Assembly: GCA_963205435.1 (NCBI GenBank)
Contig: CAUJIV010000099.1
Coordinates: 1-64,000, forward strand
Source of the DNA: Pseudomonadota bacterium
GTDB lineage: Bacteria; Pseudomonadota; Gammaproteobacteria; Burkholderiales; Rhodocyclaceae
DNA: 64,000 nt
Reading direction: 5' to 3'
The notes beneath the pieces are model-generated. The model made no database searches. It was not told the DNA's origin and saw only the letters and a list, made by a program, of their open reading frames with translations. Below are positions 19,337 through 34,122 of this stretch, piece after piece. Position numbers and translations under genes: made by a program. Position 1 is the stretch's first letter, and each line of letters starts with the position of its first letter.

Positions 19337-20068
19337 ATGAACGGCCGACTCGACCGCATCCGCATCGTCCTCGCGCGCACCAGCCATCCCGGCAATGTCG
19401 GCGCCGCCGCGCGGGCGATGAAGACGATGGGCCTGTCGCAGCTGTGGCTGGTGCAGCCGCCGGCCGACGACGCCGGCGTGGCGCGGGCGCGCGCCGCCGG
19501 CGCCGACGACATCCTGGACGCCGCCCGCGTCTGCCGGCGGCTGGAGGAGGCTCTCTCCGGCACGGCATTCGCCGTGGCGCTGACGACGCGCAGGCGCGAG
19601 CCGCTGCCGCCGCCGTCCTGGATGCGCGAGGCGGCGCCGCGCCTGGTCGCCGCGGCGGCGCAGGGCGAGGTCGCCCTGGTGTTCGGCAACGAACAGGCCG
19701 GTTTGTCGAACGAGGAGGCCGCCTTGTGCCGCCTGCCGGTGATGATCCCGGCCAATCCGGCGTATTCCTCGCTCAATCTCGGCGCCGCCGTGCAGGTGGC
19801 GTGCTACGAGCTGCGCCTCGCCGCGCTCGAGCCCGGCCTGCCGCCGGCGCCGGACAACCCGCCGGCCACTTTCGAGGAAATCCGCCATTTCTACGAGCAC
19901 CTCGAGAAGGCCGTGACGCGGACCGGCTTTCTCGATCCGGCGCACCCCAAGCGCCTGATGCCTCGCCTGCGCCGCCTGTTCGACCGCGTCGATCTCGAGC
20001 GCGACGAGGTCAGCCTGTTGCGCGGCATGCTGAAGACCTTCCTGAAGCCGTGGGAAAAAGTTGACTGA
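19337..20068 (+). CDS. trmJ: tRNA (cytidine/uridine-2'-O-)-methyltransferase TrmJ
   Basis: [35 protein letters not shown]...[12 protein letters not shown]...[24 protein letters not shown]. Confidence 0.92.
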   Translation: MNGRLDRIRIVLARTSHPGNVGAAARAMKTMGLSQLWLVQPPADDAGVARARAAGADDILDAARVCRRLEEALSGTAFAVALTTRRREPLPPPSWMREAAPRLVAAAAQGEVALVFGNEQAGLSNEEAALCRLPVMIPANPAYSSLNLGAAVQVACYELRLAALEPGLPPAPDNPPATFEEIRHFYEHLEKAVTRTGFLDPAHPKRLMPRLRRLFDRVDLERDEVSLLRGMLKTFLKPWEKVD

Positions 20069-20242
20069 AACCGAGGGTTTTTAATAATATTTCAGCACTT
20101 GCTGATGGAGCAGGGCGGTTTCTTGGTGGTCGCCCGGCGGTGCCGGCTTCGATTGCCGTCATGTGCCTTGCCGGCGCCGCTGCGCTTCAGCCTGCAAGCG
20201 GCGCGATGCCATCGCGCCGACGTGAAGATGAATGGGACCCGT

Positions 20243-20998
20243 ATGATGTTCAGCCGACTGCGTGAAGACATCGCCTGCGTTTTCGACCGCGATCCCGCCG
20301 CCCGCAACACCTGGGAGGTGCTGACCTGCTATCCCGGCCTGCATGCGCTGGTCCTGCACAGGCTGTCGCACCGCTTGTGGTCGCACCGCCTCAAATGGCT
20401 GGCCCGGCTGACTTCGCACTTTGCCCGCTGGTTGACCGGCATCGAGATCCACCCCGGCGCGACGATCGGCCGACGCTTCTTCATCGACCACGGCATGGGC
20501 GTCGTCATCGGCGAGACGGCGGTGATCGAGGATGATTGCACCCTCTACCACGGCGTCACGCTCGGCGGCACCTCCTGGCACAAGGGCAAGCGCCACCCGA
20601 CACTGGGCCGCGGCGTGGTGATCGGCGCCGGCGCCAAGGTGCTCGGCCCCATCACCCTCGGCGAGGGCGCCAAGGTCGGCTCGAATGCCGTCGTCGTGCG
20701 CGATGTCCCCGCGCATGCGACCGCCGTCGGCATCCCGGCCCGCATCATCGAGGATCGCAGCGAGATCGCGCGCGAGATCAAGGCAGGCCAGATGGGCTTC
20801 TCGGCCTATGCCGTGACGCACAGCGAGGATGACCCGCTCGTCAAGGCCATTCACGGCTTGCTCGATCATGCCGTCGCAACCGATCAGAGATTGGACAACC
20901 TCCTGAAGTGCCTTGAGATATCAGGCTTGTGCAAGGCTGACGAGCTGGCCGGCTCAGACCAGTTTGACCCTCAGTACCTGAGTAAAATAGTTGACTAA
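20243..20998 (+). CDS. cysE: Serine O-acetyltransferase
   Basis: [43 protein letters not shown]...[30 protein letters not shown]. Confidence 0.93.
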   Translation: MMFSRLREDIACVFDRDPAARNTWEVLTCYPGLHALVLHRLSHRLWSHRLKWLARLTSHFARWLTGIEIHPGATIGRRFFIDHGMGVVIGETAVIEDDCTLYHGVTLGGTSWHKGKRHPTLGRGVVIGAGAKVLGPITLGEGAKVGSNAVVVRDVPAHATAVGIPARIIEDRSEIAREIKAGQMGFSAYAVTHSEDDPLVKAIHGLLDHAVATDQRLDNLLKCLEISGLCKADELAGSDQFDPQYLSKIVD

Positions 20999-21023
20999 AT
21001 AGTTGACTGAACTGATCAGGATT
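20988..21023 (+). promoter_or_regulatory. Putative type-1 IscR-binding region (tandem ATAGTTGACT motifs) upstream of iscR
   Basis: ATAGTTGACTAAATAGTTGACTGAACTGATCAGGATT; resembles the enterobacterial type-1 IscR consensus half-site. Confidence 0.55.
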
Positions 21024-21088
21024 CGTATAGTCGACAAAAACGTTCAGGTATTAGGTGCGAAAGCGCCTTTTTTGCTGAGGAACAAACC

Positions 21089-21568
21089 ATGAGACTGACT
21101 ACCAAAGGCCGTTTTGCCGTGACGGCGATGATCGATCTGGCCCAGCGCCAGGGCAACGGGCCGGTGACCCTGGCCGGCATCAGCGAGCGGCAGAAGATCT
21201 CGCTGTCCTATCTCGAGCAACTCTTTGGCAAGCTGCGCCGCCACCAGATCGTCTCCAGCGTTCGCGGACCGGGCGGCGGCTACCGACTGGCGCGCGACAT
21301 GCAGGCAGTCAGCGTCGCCGACATCATCACCGCGGTGGACGAGCCGCTCGATGCCACCCGCTGCGGCGGTCGCGAGAACTGCGAGAACGACCAGCGCTGC
21401 ATGACCCACGACCTGTGGACCAACCTCAACAAATGCATGCACGAGTACCTCGCCTCGGTCAGCCTGCACGACCTGGTGAACCAGCCCAAGGCGAAGGCGG
21501 TGGCGGCGACCATCAGCGTCGACGAGCGCCTCGGCGGCAAGCGACGCGACACGGTGGCGCTGGCCTGA
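21089..21568 (+). CDS. iscR: Fe-S cluster assembly transcriptional regulator IscR
   Basis: MRLTTKGRFAVTAMIDLAQRQ...C-GGRENCENDQRCMTHDLW three-Cys cluster motif. Confidence 0.96.
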   Translation: MRLTTKGRFAVTAMIDLAQRQGNGPVTLAGISERQKISLSYLEQLFGKLRRHQIVSSVRGPGGGYRLARDMQAVSVADIITAVDEPLDATRCGGRENCENDQRCMTHDLWTNLNKCMHEYLASVSLHDLVNQPKAKAVAATISVDERLGGKRRDTVALA

Positions 21569-21579
21569 GCACCCGCGAG

Positions 21580-22737
21580 ATGTTCGCCCCGGCCTACCTC
21601 GACCACAACGCCACCACGCCGCTCGATCCGGGCGTGCTGGAAGCGATGCTGCCGTACCTGAAGGAGCGCCACGGCAACCCGTCGAGCCGGCACGAATACG
21701 GCCGCGCCGCGCGCGCGGCGGTCGATGCGGCGCGCGAGCAGGTGGCGGCGGCGCTGGGGGCGCATCCGAGCGAAGTCATCTTCACCGGCAGCGGCTCGGA
21801 AGCCAACAATCTGTTCATCAAGGGTGCTGCCGCCTGCCTCGAGCCGGGCGTCGTCGCGGTGTCCGCCGTCGAGCACCCCTGCGTGCGCGAGCCGGCGCGC
21901 GACCTGCAGCGCCTCGGCTGGCAGACGCAGGAAATCGCGGTCGACGCCCAAGGCCGCATCGACGCCGCCGGCTACGCCGCCGTGCTGGCGCAGCCGGCGC
22001 GCATCGTCTCGGTGATGCTGGCCAACAACGAGACCGGCGTGCTGCAGGACGTGCCGGCCCTGGCGCGGCAGGCGCGCGACGCCGGCGCCTGGTTCCACAG
22101 CGACGCCGTGCAGGCGCTCGGCAAGGTGGCCATCGATTTCCGCGTCCTCAACGCCGCCGGCGTGAATGCCCTGACCGTCTCGGCGCACAAGCTCTACGGA
22201 CCCAAGGGCGCGGCGGCGCTGTTGCTGGACAAGCGCGTCGAGCTGAAGGCGCTGATCTCGGGCGGCGGCCAGGAGCGCAACCTGCGTTCGGGCACCGAGA
22301 ACGTGGCGGCCATCGTCGGCTTCGGCGCCGCCTGCGAACTGGCGGTTGCGCGGCTGGAGGCCGATGCGGCGCGCCTCGAAGATCTGCGCTGCCAGCTGGA
22401 ATCTGGCCTGGCGGCGACCGGCGCCACCGTCTTCGGCGCCGGCGCGCCGCGGCTGCCGAATACCAGCTTTTTCGCGCTGGCCGGCATCGACGGCGAGACC
22501 CTCGTCGCCCAGCTCGATCGCGCCGGCTACGCCATCGCCAGCGGCTCGGCCTGCTCGAGCGTCTCGCCCGAGCCCTCGCACGCCCTGCTGGCGATGGGCG
22601 TCGAACCGGCGCTGGCCAAGGGGGCGCTGCGCGTGTCGTTCGGCCGCGGCAATTCGGCCGAGGACGTCGCCGGCTTCCTGCGCGCCCTCGCGGCGACCGT
22701 CGACAGACTGAAAAACATGGCTGCCCTGGCGGCCTGA
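21580..22737 (+). CDS. Cysteine desulfurase, NifS-like paralogue
   Basis: MFAPAYLDHNATTPLDPGVLEAMLPYLKERHGNPSSRHEYGR...VSAHKLYGPKGAAALL...ASGSACSS. Confidence 0.93.
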   Translation: MFAPAYLDHNATTPLDPGVLEAMLPYLKERHGNPSSRHEYGRAARAAVDAAREQVAAALGAHPSEVIFTGSGSEANNLFIKGAAACLEPGVVAVSAVEHPCVREPARDLQRLGWQTQEIAVDAQGRIDAAGYAAVLAQPARIVSVMLANNETGVLQDVPALARQARDAGAWFHSDAVQALGKVAIDFRVLNAAGVNALTVSAHKLYGPKGAAALLLDKRVELKALISGGGQERNLRSGTENVAAIVGFGAACELAVARLEADAARLEDLRCQLESGLAATGATVFGAGAPRLPNTSFFALAGIDGETLVAQLDRAGYAIASGSACSSVSPEPSHALLAMGVEPALAKGALRVSFGRGNSAEDVAGFLRALAATVDRLKNMAALAA

Positions 22738-22740
22738 ATC

Positions 22741-23964
22741 ATGGAGAAAGCGATGCTGAAACTGCCCATCTACCTCGACTATTCGGCAACGACCCCGGTC
22801 GACCCGCGCGTGGCGGAGAAGATGATCCCCTACTTGGTCGAAAAATTCGGCAATCCCGCCTCGCGCTCGCATGCCTACGGCTGGGAGGCGGAGAAGGCGG
22901 TCGAGGAAGCGCGCCAGCAGGTCGCCGCGCTGGTCGGCGCCGACGCCAGGGAAATCATCTGGACCTCCGGCGCCACCGAATCGAACAACCTCGCCATCAA
23001 GGGCGCCGCGACCTTCTATCAGAGCAAGGGCAAGCATCTCGTCACGGTGAAGACCGAGCACAAGGCGGTGCTCGACCCGATGCGCGAACTGGAGCGCCAG
23101 GGCTTCGAGGTGACCTACCTCGACCCGCGCGAGAACGGCCTGGTCGATCTCGCCGATTTCGAGGCGGCGCTGCGCCCCGACACTTCCTTCGCCTCGGTGA
23201 TGCTGGTGAACAATGAAATCGGCGTCATCCAGCCGATCGAGCAGATGGGCGAGATCTGCCGCAAGAAGGGCGTCATCTTCCACGTCGATGCGGCGCAGGC
23301 CACCGGCAAAGTCGTGATTGACCTGGCCAAGTGGAAGGTCGACCTGATGTCATTCTCCGCCCACAAGACTTACGGCCCGAAGGGCATCGGCGCGCTCTAT
23401 GTCAGGCGCAAGCCGCGCATCCGGCTGGAGGCGCAGATGCACGGCGGCGGCCACGAGCGCGGCCTGCGCTCGGGCACCCTGGCGACCCACCAGATCGCCG
23501 GCATGGGCGAGGCCTTCCGCATCGCGCGCGAGGAGATGGCGGCCGAGAACGAGCGCATCCGCATGCTGCGCGACCGCCTCTGGCAGGGCGTCTCCGGCAT
23601 GGAGCAGGTCTTCCTCAACGGCGACCTCGAGAGCCGCGTGCCGCACAACCTCAACATCAGCTTCGCCTATGTCGAGGGCGAGTCGCTGATGATGGCGATC
23701 AAGGACGTGGCGGTGTCCTCCGGCTCGGCCTGCACCTCGGCCAGCCTCGAGCCGTCCTATGTGCTGCGCGCGCTTGGTCGCCAGGACGAGCTGGCGCACA
23801 GCTCGATCCGCTTCAGCATCGGCCGCTTCACCACGATCGAGGAAATCGACTACACCGTTCAGCTCCTGCACCGGCAGATCGGCAAGCTGCGCCAGCTCTC
23901 GCCTCTGTGGGACATGTACAAGGAAGGCATCGACCTGAACAGCGTCCAGTGGGCGGCTCATTGA
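22741..23964 (+). CDS. iscS: Cysteine desulfurase IscS
   Basis: [28 protein letters not shown]...[37 protein letters not shown]...[21 protein letters not shown]. Confidence 0.97.
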   Translation: MEKAMLKLPIYLDYSATTPVDPRVAEKMIPYLVEKFGNPASRSHAYGWEAEKAVEEARQQVAALVGADAREIIWTSGATESNNLAIKGAATFYQSKGKHLVTVKTEHKAVLDPMRELERQGFEVTYLDPRENGLVDLADFEAALRPDTSFASVMLVNNEIGVIQPIEQMGEICRKKGVIFHVDAAQATGKVVIDLAKWKVDLMSFSAHKTYGPKGIGALYVRRKPRIRLEAQMHGGGHERGLRSGTLATHQIAGMGEAFRIAREEMAAENERIRMLRDRLWQGVSGMEQVFLNGDLESRVPHNLNISFAYVEGESLMMAIKDVAVSSGSACTSASLEPSYVLRALGRQDELAHSSIRFSIGRFTTIEEIDYTVQLLHRQIGKLRQLSPLWDMYKEGIDLNSVQWAAH

Positions 23965-23976
23965 GGAGAGGCGAAA

Positions 23977-24360
23977 ATGGCATACAGTGAAAAGGTTCTC
24001 GATCACTACGAAAATCCGCGCAACGTCGGCTCGTTCGACAAGGACGACGAGGCCGTCGGCACCGGCATGGTCGGCGCGCCGGCCTGCGGCGACGTCATGC
24101 GCCTGCAGATCAAGGTCAATGGCGAGGGCGTCATCGAGGACGCCAGGTTCAAGACCTACGGCTGCGGCTCGGCCATCGCCTCCAGCTCGCTCGTCACCGA
24201 GTGGATGAAGGGCAAGACGGTGGACCAGGCGCTGGAGATCAAGAACACCCACATCGCCGAGGAGCTGGCGCTGCCGCCGGTGAAGATCCATTGCTCGATC
24301 CTCGCCGAGGACGCCATCAAGGCGGCCGTCGCCGACTACAAGAAGAAGCACGACGCATAA
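23977..24360 (+). CDS. iscU: Fe-S cluster scaffold IscU
   Basis: [47 protein letters not shown]. Confidence 0.98.
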   Translation: MAYSEKVLDHYENPRNVGSFDKDDEAVGTGMVGAPACGDVMRLQIKVNGEGVIEDARFKTYGCGSAIASSSLVTEWMKGKTVDQALEIKNTHIAEELALPPVKIHCSILAEDAIKAAVADYKKKHDA

Positions 24361-24377
24361 CGGGAAAGGGAAGCGGC

Positions 24378-24701
24378 ATGTCGATCACATTGAGCGAAAA
24401 CGCGGCGAAGCACGTCGCCAACTTCATCACCAAGCGCGGCAAGGGCGTCGGCGTGCGCATCGGCGTCAAGACGGCCGGTTGCTCGGGCATGTCCTACAAG
24501 CTGGAGTTCGCCGACGAGGCGGCGCCGGAGGATGTCGTCTTCGAGAGCCGCGGCGTCAAGGTCCTGGTGGACCCGAAGAGCCTGCCTTATGTGGACGGCA
24601 CCGAGCTGGATTACGCCCGCGAAGGCCTCAACGAGGGCTTCAGGTTCAACAATCCCAACGTCAAGGACCAGTGCGGCTGCGGCGAAAGTTTCAACGTCTG
24701 A
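24378..24701 (+). CDS. iscA: Iron-sulfur cluster assembly protein IscA
   Basis: [16 protein letters not shown]...[16 protein letters not shown]...[11 protein letters not shown]. Confidence 0.97.
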   Translation: MSITLSENAAKHVANFITKRGKGVGVRIGVKTAGCSGMSYKLEFADEAAPEDVVFESRGVKVLVDPKSLPYVDGTELDYAREGLNEGFRFNNPNVKDQCGCGESFNV

Positions 24702-24717
24702 ACGCCGCCGCGACCCG

Positions 24718-25257
24718 ATGACCCCGGACTTCAGCCAGGACTATTTCGCCCTGTTCGGCCTGCCGCGCGCCTACCGCCTCGACACCGCCCAGCTCGACCA
24801 GGCCTATCGCGACCTGCAGGGGCGCGTGCATCCGGACCGCCACGCCCATCTGCCCGAGTCCGAGCAGCGCCTGTCGATGGAGTGGGCGACGCGGGTCAAC
24901 GAAGCCTATCGCACGCTGAAGCAGCCGCTGGCGCGGGCGGGCTACCTGCTGCAGCTGGCCGGGGTCGCCGACGACCGCGAGAGCAACACGGCGATGCCGG
25001 CGGATTTTCTCATGGAGCAGCTGGAGTGGCGCGAGGCGGTGGCCGAGGCGCGCGCCGGCGGCGACCACCATGCCCTGGAGAAGCTGGTGCAGCGGCTCGA
25101 CCGGCATGCCGGAGGCATCCGCGGTGAACTGGAGCGCAAGCTGGACCTCGACCGGGATTACGCCGGCGCCGCCGACGTGCTGCGCCGCCTGATGTTCATC
25201 GACCGGCTGGAGCGCGAGATCGACGAGGCCTTCGAGGCGCTCGAGGAACAGGACTGA
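24718..25257 (+). CDS. hscB: Co-chaperone HscB
   Basis: [38 protein letters not shown]-domain with HPD. Confidence 0.96.
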   Translation: MTPDFSQDYFALFGLPRAYRLDTAQLDQAYRDLQGRVHPDRHAHLPESEQRLSMEWATRVNEAYRTLKQPLARAGYLLQLAGVADDRESNTAMPADFLMEQLEWREAVAEARAGGDHHALEKLVQRLDRHAGGIRGELERKLDLDRDYAGAADVLRRLMFIDRLEREIDEAFEALEEQD

Positions 25258-25265
25258 AGGCGGCC

Positions 25266-27134
25266 ATGGCGCTTCTGCAGATTGCCGAGCCAGGCCAGTC
25301 GGCCGTCCCCCACCAGCACCGGCTGGCGGTCGGCATCGACCTCGGCACCACCAATTCGATCGTCGCCACCGTGCGCAACGGCATCGCCGTCGTGCTGCAG
25401 GACGAGGCCGGCAGGAGCATGCTGCCCTCGATCGTGCGCTACCGGGCGGACGGCATCGTCGAGGTCGGCCATGCCGCCCAGGCCAGGCAGGCCCTCGATC
25501 CGCGCAACACCATCGTCTCGGTGAAGCGCTTCATGGGGCGCGGCCTCAAGGACGTCGCCCACATCGAGACGGTGCCCTACGATTTCGTCGACAGCGAGGG
25601 CATGGTGCGCCTGCGCACCGTCGCCGGCGTCAAGAGCCCGGTCGAGGTGTCGGCCGAGATCCTGCGCGCGCTGCGCCAGCGCGCCGAGGCCAGCCTTGGC
25701 GGCGAGCTGGTCGGCGCCGTCATCACCGTGCCGGCCTATTTCGACGATGCCCAGCGCCAGGCGACCAAGGATGCCGCCCGGCTGGCCGGCCTCAACGTGC
25801 TGCGGCTGCTCAACGAGCCGACAGCGGCGGCCATCGCCTACGGCCTCGACAACGCCTCGGAAGGCGTCTATGCCGTCTTCGACCTAGGCGGCGGCACCTT
25901 CGACATCTCCATCCTCAGGCTGTCGCGTGGCGTCTTCGAGGTGCTCGCCACCAACGGCGACGCCTCGCTCGGCGGCGACGACTTCGACCATCGCGTTTAT
26001 TGCTGGATGATCGACGAGGCGAAGATCCGCTTCCCCAGCATCGAGGACACGCGCCGCCTGCTGCTCAAGGCGCGCGAGGCCAAGGAGATGCTGACCGGCC
26101 ACGAGGAGGCGCCGGTGCACGCCGTGCTGGCCACCGGCGACAGCGTGGATCTGACCCTGCGCGCCGACACGTTCGCCGGCATCACGCGGACGCTCGTCTC
26201 GAAGACGCTGGCGCCGACGCGCAAGGCGCTGCGCGACGCCGGCCTGACGGTAGCCGACATCAAGGGCGTGGTGATGGTCGGCGGCGCGACGCGAATGCCG
26301 CAGGTCCAGCGCGCCGTCGCCGAGTTTTTCGGCCAGGAACCGCTGACCAACCTCGATCCGGACAAGGTGGTGGCGCTGGGCGCCGCGACGCAGGCCAACG
26401 TGCTGGCCGGCAACCGCGCCGGCGCCGACGACTGGCTGCTGCTCGACGTCATCCCGCTCTCGCTCGGCATGGAGACGATGGGCGGCCTGGTCGAGAAGGT
26501 GATCCCGCGCAACGCCACGATTCCGGTGGCCAAGGCGCAGGACTTCACCACCTTCAAGGACGGCCAGACGGCGATGAGCTTCCACGTTGTGCAGGGCGAG
26601 CGCGAGATGGCCGGCGACTGCCGCTCGCTGGCCCGCTTCGAGCTGCGCGGCATCCCGCCGATGGTCGCCGGCGCGGCGCGCATCCGCGTCACCTTCCAGG
26701 TTGACGCCGACGGCCTGCTCTCCGTCTCGGCGCGCGAGATGACTTCCGGCGTCGAGGCGTCGATCGCCGTCAAGCCCTCCTACGGCCTCACCGACAGCGA
26801 GATCGCCGGCATGCTGAAGGACTCGCTCGAGCACATCGCCGATGACGTCCAGGCGCGCAGCCTGCGCGAGCAGCAGGTCGAGGCGCAGCGCCTGCTCGAA
26901 TCGGTCGAGGCGGCGCTGGCGGCCGACGGCCAGTTGCTGCGCCCCGACGAGCGCGCCGACATCGCGGAGGAGATCGCCGTGCTGCGCCAGCGCATCGGCG
27001 GCAGCGATGCGCGCGCCATCAAGGCCGCCATCGATTCACTCAACGCCGCCACCCAGGACTTCGCCGCCCGCCGCATGGACCAGAGCGTGCGCCGGGTGCT
27101 GTCCGGCCAGAAGGTCATCGATCTCAAGCTATGA
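25266..27134 (+). CDS. hscA: Fe-S assembly chaperone HscA
   Basis: Hsp70 family: [18 protein letters not shown]...[38 protein letters not shown]. Confidence 0.97.
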   Translation: MALLQIAEPGQSAVPHQHRLAVGIDLGTTNSIVATVRNGIAVVLQDEAGRSMLPSIVRYRADGIVEVGHAAQARQALDPRNTIVSVKRFMGRGLKDVAHIETVPYDFVDSEGMVRLRTVAGVKSPVEVSAEILRALRQRAEASLGGELVGAVITVPAYFDDAQRQATKDAARLAGLNVLRLLNEPTAAAIAYGLDNASEGVYAVFDLGGGTFDISILRLSRGVFEVLATNGDASLGGDDFDHRVYCWMIDEAKIRFPSIEDTRRLLLKAREAKEMLTGHEEAPVHAVLATGDSVDLTLRADTFAGITRTLVSKTLAPTRKALRDAGLTVADIKGVVMVGGATRMPQVQRAVAEFFGQEPLTNLDPDKVVALGAATQANVLAGNRAGADDWLLLDVIPLSLGMETMGGLVEKVIPRNATIPVAKAQDFTTFKDGQTAMSFHVVQGEREMAGDCRSLARFELRGIPPMVAGAARIRVTFQVDADGLLSVSAREMTSGVEASIAVKPSYGLTDSEIAGMLKDSLEHIADDVQARSLREQQVEAQRLLESVEAALAADGQLLRPDERADIAEEIAVLRQRIGGSDARAIKAAIDSLNAATQDFAARRMDQSVRRVLSGQKVIDLKL

Positions 27135-27472
27135 CACGAATCATCGTCCTGCCGCATGCCGAACTGTGCCCCGACGGCACGGTGCTTGAAGTCGCCCCCG
27201 GCACCTCCATCCTCGACGGCCTGCTCGCCAATGGCATCGAGGTCGAACACGCCTGCGAGAAGTCCTGCGCCTGCACCACCTGCCACGTCATCGTGCGCGA
27301 AGGCTTCGAGTCGCTCGAGGAGGCCGAGGAGAAGGAGGAGGACATGCTCGACAAGGCCTGGGGCCTGGAACCCAATTCGCGCCTGTCCTGCCAGGCGCTG
27401 GTGACCGACACCCCGCTCACGGTCGAGATACCGAAGTACACCATCAACATGGTGAGCGAGGGCAAGAAGTAA
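27131..27472 (+). CDS. fdx: ISC system 2Fe-2S ferredoxin
   Basis: [52 protein letters not shown]. Confidence 0.97.
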   Translation: MTRIIVLPHAELCPDGTVLEVAPGTSILDGLLANGIEVEHACEKSCACTTCHVIVREGFESLEEAEEKEEDMLDKAWGLEPNSRLSCQALVTDTPLTVEIPKYTINMVSEGKK

Positions 27473-27524
27473 CGAGCAACGGCCGCCCGCCGACGGTGGC
27501 GGAGCGCGGCCCTGGAGGAGCGCC

Positions 27525-27719
27525 ATGAAGTGGACCGACGTCAGCGACATCGCCATCGAACTGGCCGACCGGCATCCCGAGGTGGATCCGCTCAGGCTGA
27601 ACTTCGTCGACCTGATGAAGCACGTGCAGGCCCTGCCCGGCTTCGACGACGATCCGAGCCGCTGCGGCGAGAAGATCCTCGAGGCCATCCAGGCCGCCTG
27701 GATCGAGGAGCGGGAGTGA
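27525..27719 (+). CDS. iscX: Fe-S cluster assembly protein IscX
   Basis: MKWTDVSDIAIELADRHPEVDPLRLNFVDLMKHVQALPGFDDDP. Confidence 0.96.
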   Translation: MKWTDVSDIAIELADRHPEVDPLRLNFVDLMKHVQALPGFDDDPSRCGEKILEAIQAAWIEERE

Positions 27720-27768
27720 GCGCTGCCGCCGGCCGCCGGCCTGTGGGCGGCGCCCTGGCGGGGCGGCG

Positions 27769-28155
27769 GTGAAGCGCGACGAGGGCGGGCTGCAGAGAAA
27801 CGTGCTGGGCGGGCCGCTCGGCGTCTGCAGCGAGCAGCCGGTGACCGGCTTCTACCGCACCGGCAGCTGCGACACCGGTCCCGACGACATCGGCCGCCAC
27901 ACCGTCTGCATCGTCGCCAGCGAGGAGTTCCTCGCCTTCTCGAAGAGCCGCGGCAACGACCTGTCGACGCCGGCGCCGCAGTGGCAGTTTCCCGGCGTGT
28001 TGCCCGGCCAGCGCTGGTGCCTGTGCGCCTCGCGCTGGCGGGAGGCGTGGCAGGCCGGCATGGCGCCCCCGGTGGTGCTGCACGCCACCAACGAGGCGAC
28101 GCTGGATCTGATTCCGCTGGAAGTGCTGAAGCGCTACGCCGTCGATCCCGACTGA
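27769..28155 (+). CDS. DUF2237 family protein
   Basis: QRNVLGGPLGVCSEQPVTGFYRTGSCDTGPDDIGRHTVCIVASEEFLAFSKSRGNDLSTP. Confidence 0.88.
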   Translation: MKRDEGGLQRNVLGGPLGVCSEQPVTGFYRTGSCDTGPDDIGRHTVCIVASEEFLAFSKSRGNDLSTPAPQWQFPGVLPGQRWCLCASRWREAWQAGMAPPVVLHATNEATLDLIPLEVLKRYAVDPD

Positions 28156-28177
28156 CGGCCGCCCGCCCGGGGGCCGC

Positions 28178-29419
28178 TCAGTCGAGGGCGTGCGAGACCA
28201 GTCCGTCGGCCAGCTTCGGCTCGAACCAGGTCGATTTGGGCGGCATCACCGAGCCTTCGTCGGCCACTGCCATCAGTTCCTCCATGCCGGTCGGGTGCAG
28301 GGCGAAGGCCGCTGCCATCTCGCCGCTATCGACCCTGCGCTCCAGTTCCTCCAGTCCGCGGATGCCGCCGACGAAGTCGATGCGCTTGTCGCGGCGCAGG
28401 TCCTTGATGGCGAGCACCGGGCCGAGCAGGTTGTCGGAGAGCAGGCTGACATCGAGCCGCCCGACCGGATCGTCGTGGGGGATCAGGTGCTGGTGGATGG
28501 TCAGGCGATACCACTGCCCTGGCAGATAGAGGCTGAACTCGCCGCGCTGCATCGGCCGGTAGCGCGGCGCGCACACCGAGACGACGAAGCGGTCGGTCAG
28601 GCGGGCGAGGAAGCCCATGGTGCTCAGCCCGTTGAGGTCCCTCACCACGCGGTTGTAGTCGAAGATGCGCATCTGCCGCCGCGGGAAGATGACGGCGAGA
28701 AAGTGGTTGTAATCCTCCTCGCCGCTGGGATGCGGATTCCTCGCCTGGCGCGCCGCCGCCACCCGCGAGGCGGCGGCCGAGCGATGGTGACCGTCGGCGA
28801 TGTAGAGCGCCGGCATGGCGTCGAAGAGGGCGGTCAGCCGCTGCTGCGTCGCCTCGTCGCGAATCGACCAGATGGCGTGGCGGATGCCGTCGTCGGCCGT
28901 CAGGTCGGCGTCGGCGGCGCCGGCGCTGGCGCCTGCCAGGAGGGCGTCGACCTCGGACGCGTCCGGGTGGGCCAGCAGAACCGGTCCGGTCTGCGCGTTG
29001 AGCGCCTCGATCTGGCGCACGCGGTCGTCCTCCTTGTCCGGCCGGGTGAACTCGTGCTTGCGGATGCGGTTGCTGTTGTAGTCGGCCACCGAGGCGGCGG
29101 CGACCAGTCCGGTCTGGACGTGGTCGCCCATCGTCAGGCGGTAGACGTAGTAGCAGGGCGTTGCATCCTGCGCCAGCACGCCGTCGGCGAACATCCTGAG
29201 GAAGTTCTCCCGCGACTTGGCGTATACCTCGGCGGAATAGTGGTCGATCTCGGGCGGCAGGTCGATTTCCGCCTTGGAGACATGGAGGAAGCTGTTCGGC
29301 CGGCCGGCCGCGCGCGCGCGCGCCTCGTCGGCGGAGAGGACGTCGTAGGGCGGCGCGGCGACCTCGCCGGCGCGGCCGGCCGCCGGGCGGATGCCGCGGA
29401 AGGGCTTGATGAGCGACAT
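28178..29419 (-). CDS. DUF1015 family protein
   Basis: MSLIKPFRGIRPAAGRAGEVAAPPYDVLSADEARARAAG...YIADGHHRSAAASRVAA. Confidence 0.9.
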   Translation of the reverse strand: MSLIKPFRGIRPAAGRAGEVAAPPYDVLSADEARARAAGRPNSFLHVSKAEIDLPPEIDHYSAEVYAKSRENFLRMFADGVLAQDATPCYYVYRLTMGDHVQTGLVAAASVADYNSNRIRKHEFTRPDKEDDRVRQIEALNAQTGPVLLAHPDASEVDALLAGASAGAADADLTADDGIRHAIWSIRDEATQQRLTALFDAMPALYIADGHHRSAAASRVAAARQARNPHPSGEEDYNHFLAVIFPRRQMRIFDYNRVVRDLNGLSTMGFLARLTDRFVVSVCAPRYRPMQRGEFSLYLPGQWYRLTIHQHLIPHDDPVGRLDVSLLSDNLLGPVLAIKDLRRDKRIDFVGGIRGLEELERRVDSGEMAAAFALHPTGMEELMAVADEGSVMPPKSTWFEPKLADGLVSHALD

Positions 29420-29456
29420 GATTCGATGAGCGGTGTGTTGGAGGGTCGGTTGCGGA

Positions 29457-30529
29457 TCAGCCGGCCAGGCGCCGCTCGAGGACGCCCTGCAGCGCCTCGC
29501 GCGCCTTGCGGATCATGGCTTCGGTGGTCGGCCAGTCGACGCAGGCGTCGGTGACCGAGCAGCCGTACTTCAGCCGGCTCAGGTCTTCCGGTATGGGCTG
29601 GTTGCCCCATTCGAGGTTGCTCTCCACCATCAGGCCGACGATGGACTGGTTGCCCTCGCGGATCTGGTGCACCACGTCCGACATGACCAGCGGCTGTAGC
29701 GCCGGGTCCTTCAGCGAGTTGGCGTGCGAGCAGTCGACGACGATGTTCTGCCGGATGCCGGCCTTCGCCAGCGCCCGCTCGGCCATGCAGACGCTGACGG
29801 TGTCGAAGTTCGAGCGCCCCTCGCCGCCGCGCAGCACGATGTGGCCGTAGGAATTGCCCTGGGTGCGCACGATGGCCGAGCGGCCCTGCATGTTGATGCC
29901 GAGGAAGCTGTGCGGGCTGGAGGCCGACTTGATGGCGTTGATGGCCGGCAGGATGTCGCCGTCGGTGGCGTTCTTGAAACCGACCGGGGTGGACAGGCCG
30001 GAGGCCATCTCGCGGTGGGTCTGCGACTCCGAGGTGCGCGCGCCGATGGCGGTCCAGCTGATCAGGTCGCCGAGGTACTGCGGCGCGATCGGGTCGAGCG
30101 CCTCGGTCGCCGCCGGCAGGCCGAGCTCGGCGATCCGCATGAGGAACTCGCGCGCCTTCTGCATGCCTTCCTCGATGTGGAAGGAGTCGTCCATGCGCGG
30201 GTCGTTGATGAAGCCCTTCCAGCCGGCGGAGGTGCGCGGCTTCTCGAAATACACGCGCATGACGAGGAGCAGCGTGTCGCCGACCTCGTCGGCGAGCCGC
30301 TTCAGCCGCTGCGCGTAATCGTAGCCGGCCAGCGGGTCGTGGATCGAGCAGGGGCCGACGACGACGAAGAGCCGCGGGTCCTTGCGGTCGAGGATGGCCT
30401 TGATGGCCTCGCGGCCGGCATAGACGGTTTCGCCGGCGCGCTCGGTCAGCGGCACGCGGGCATTGATCTCTTCCGGCGAGGGCATCAGGTCGAAGGCGCC
30501 GATGCGCAGGTTTTCCAGCTGTTGCAGGG

Positions 30530-30533
<4 letters not shown>
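29457..30533 (-). CDS. aroG: 3-deoxy-7-phosphoheptulonate synthase
   Basis: LFVVVGPCSIHDPLAGYDYAQRLKRLAD...MRVYFEKPRTSAGWKGFINDP. Confidence 0.95.
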
Positions 30534-34036
<3,503 letters not shown>

Positions 34037-34122
34037 CGGCTTCTCAAAGGGGGAATTATACCGGCTTGCCGCCTGCGCCCCGATGTGCTGTCATGGCGCG
34101 GTATCGAGGCGAGGATTCCCGC

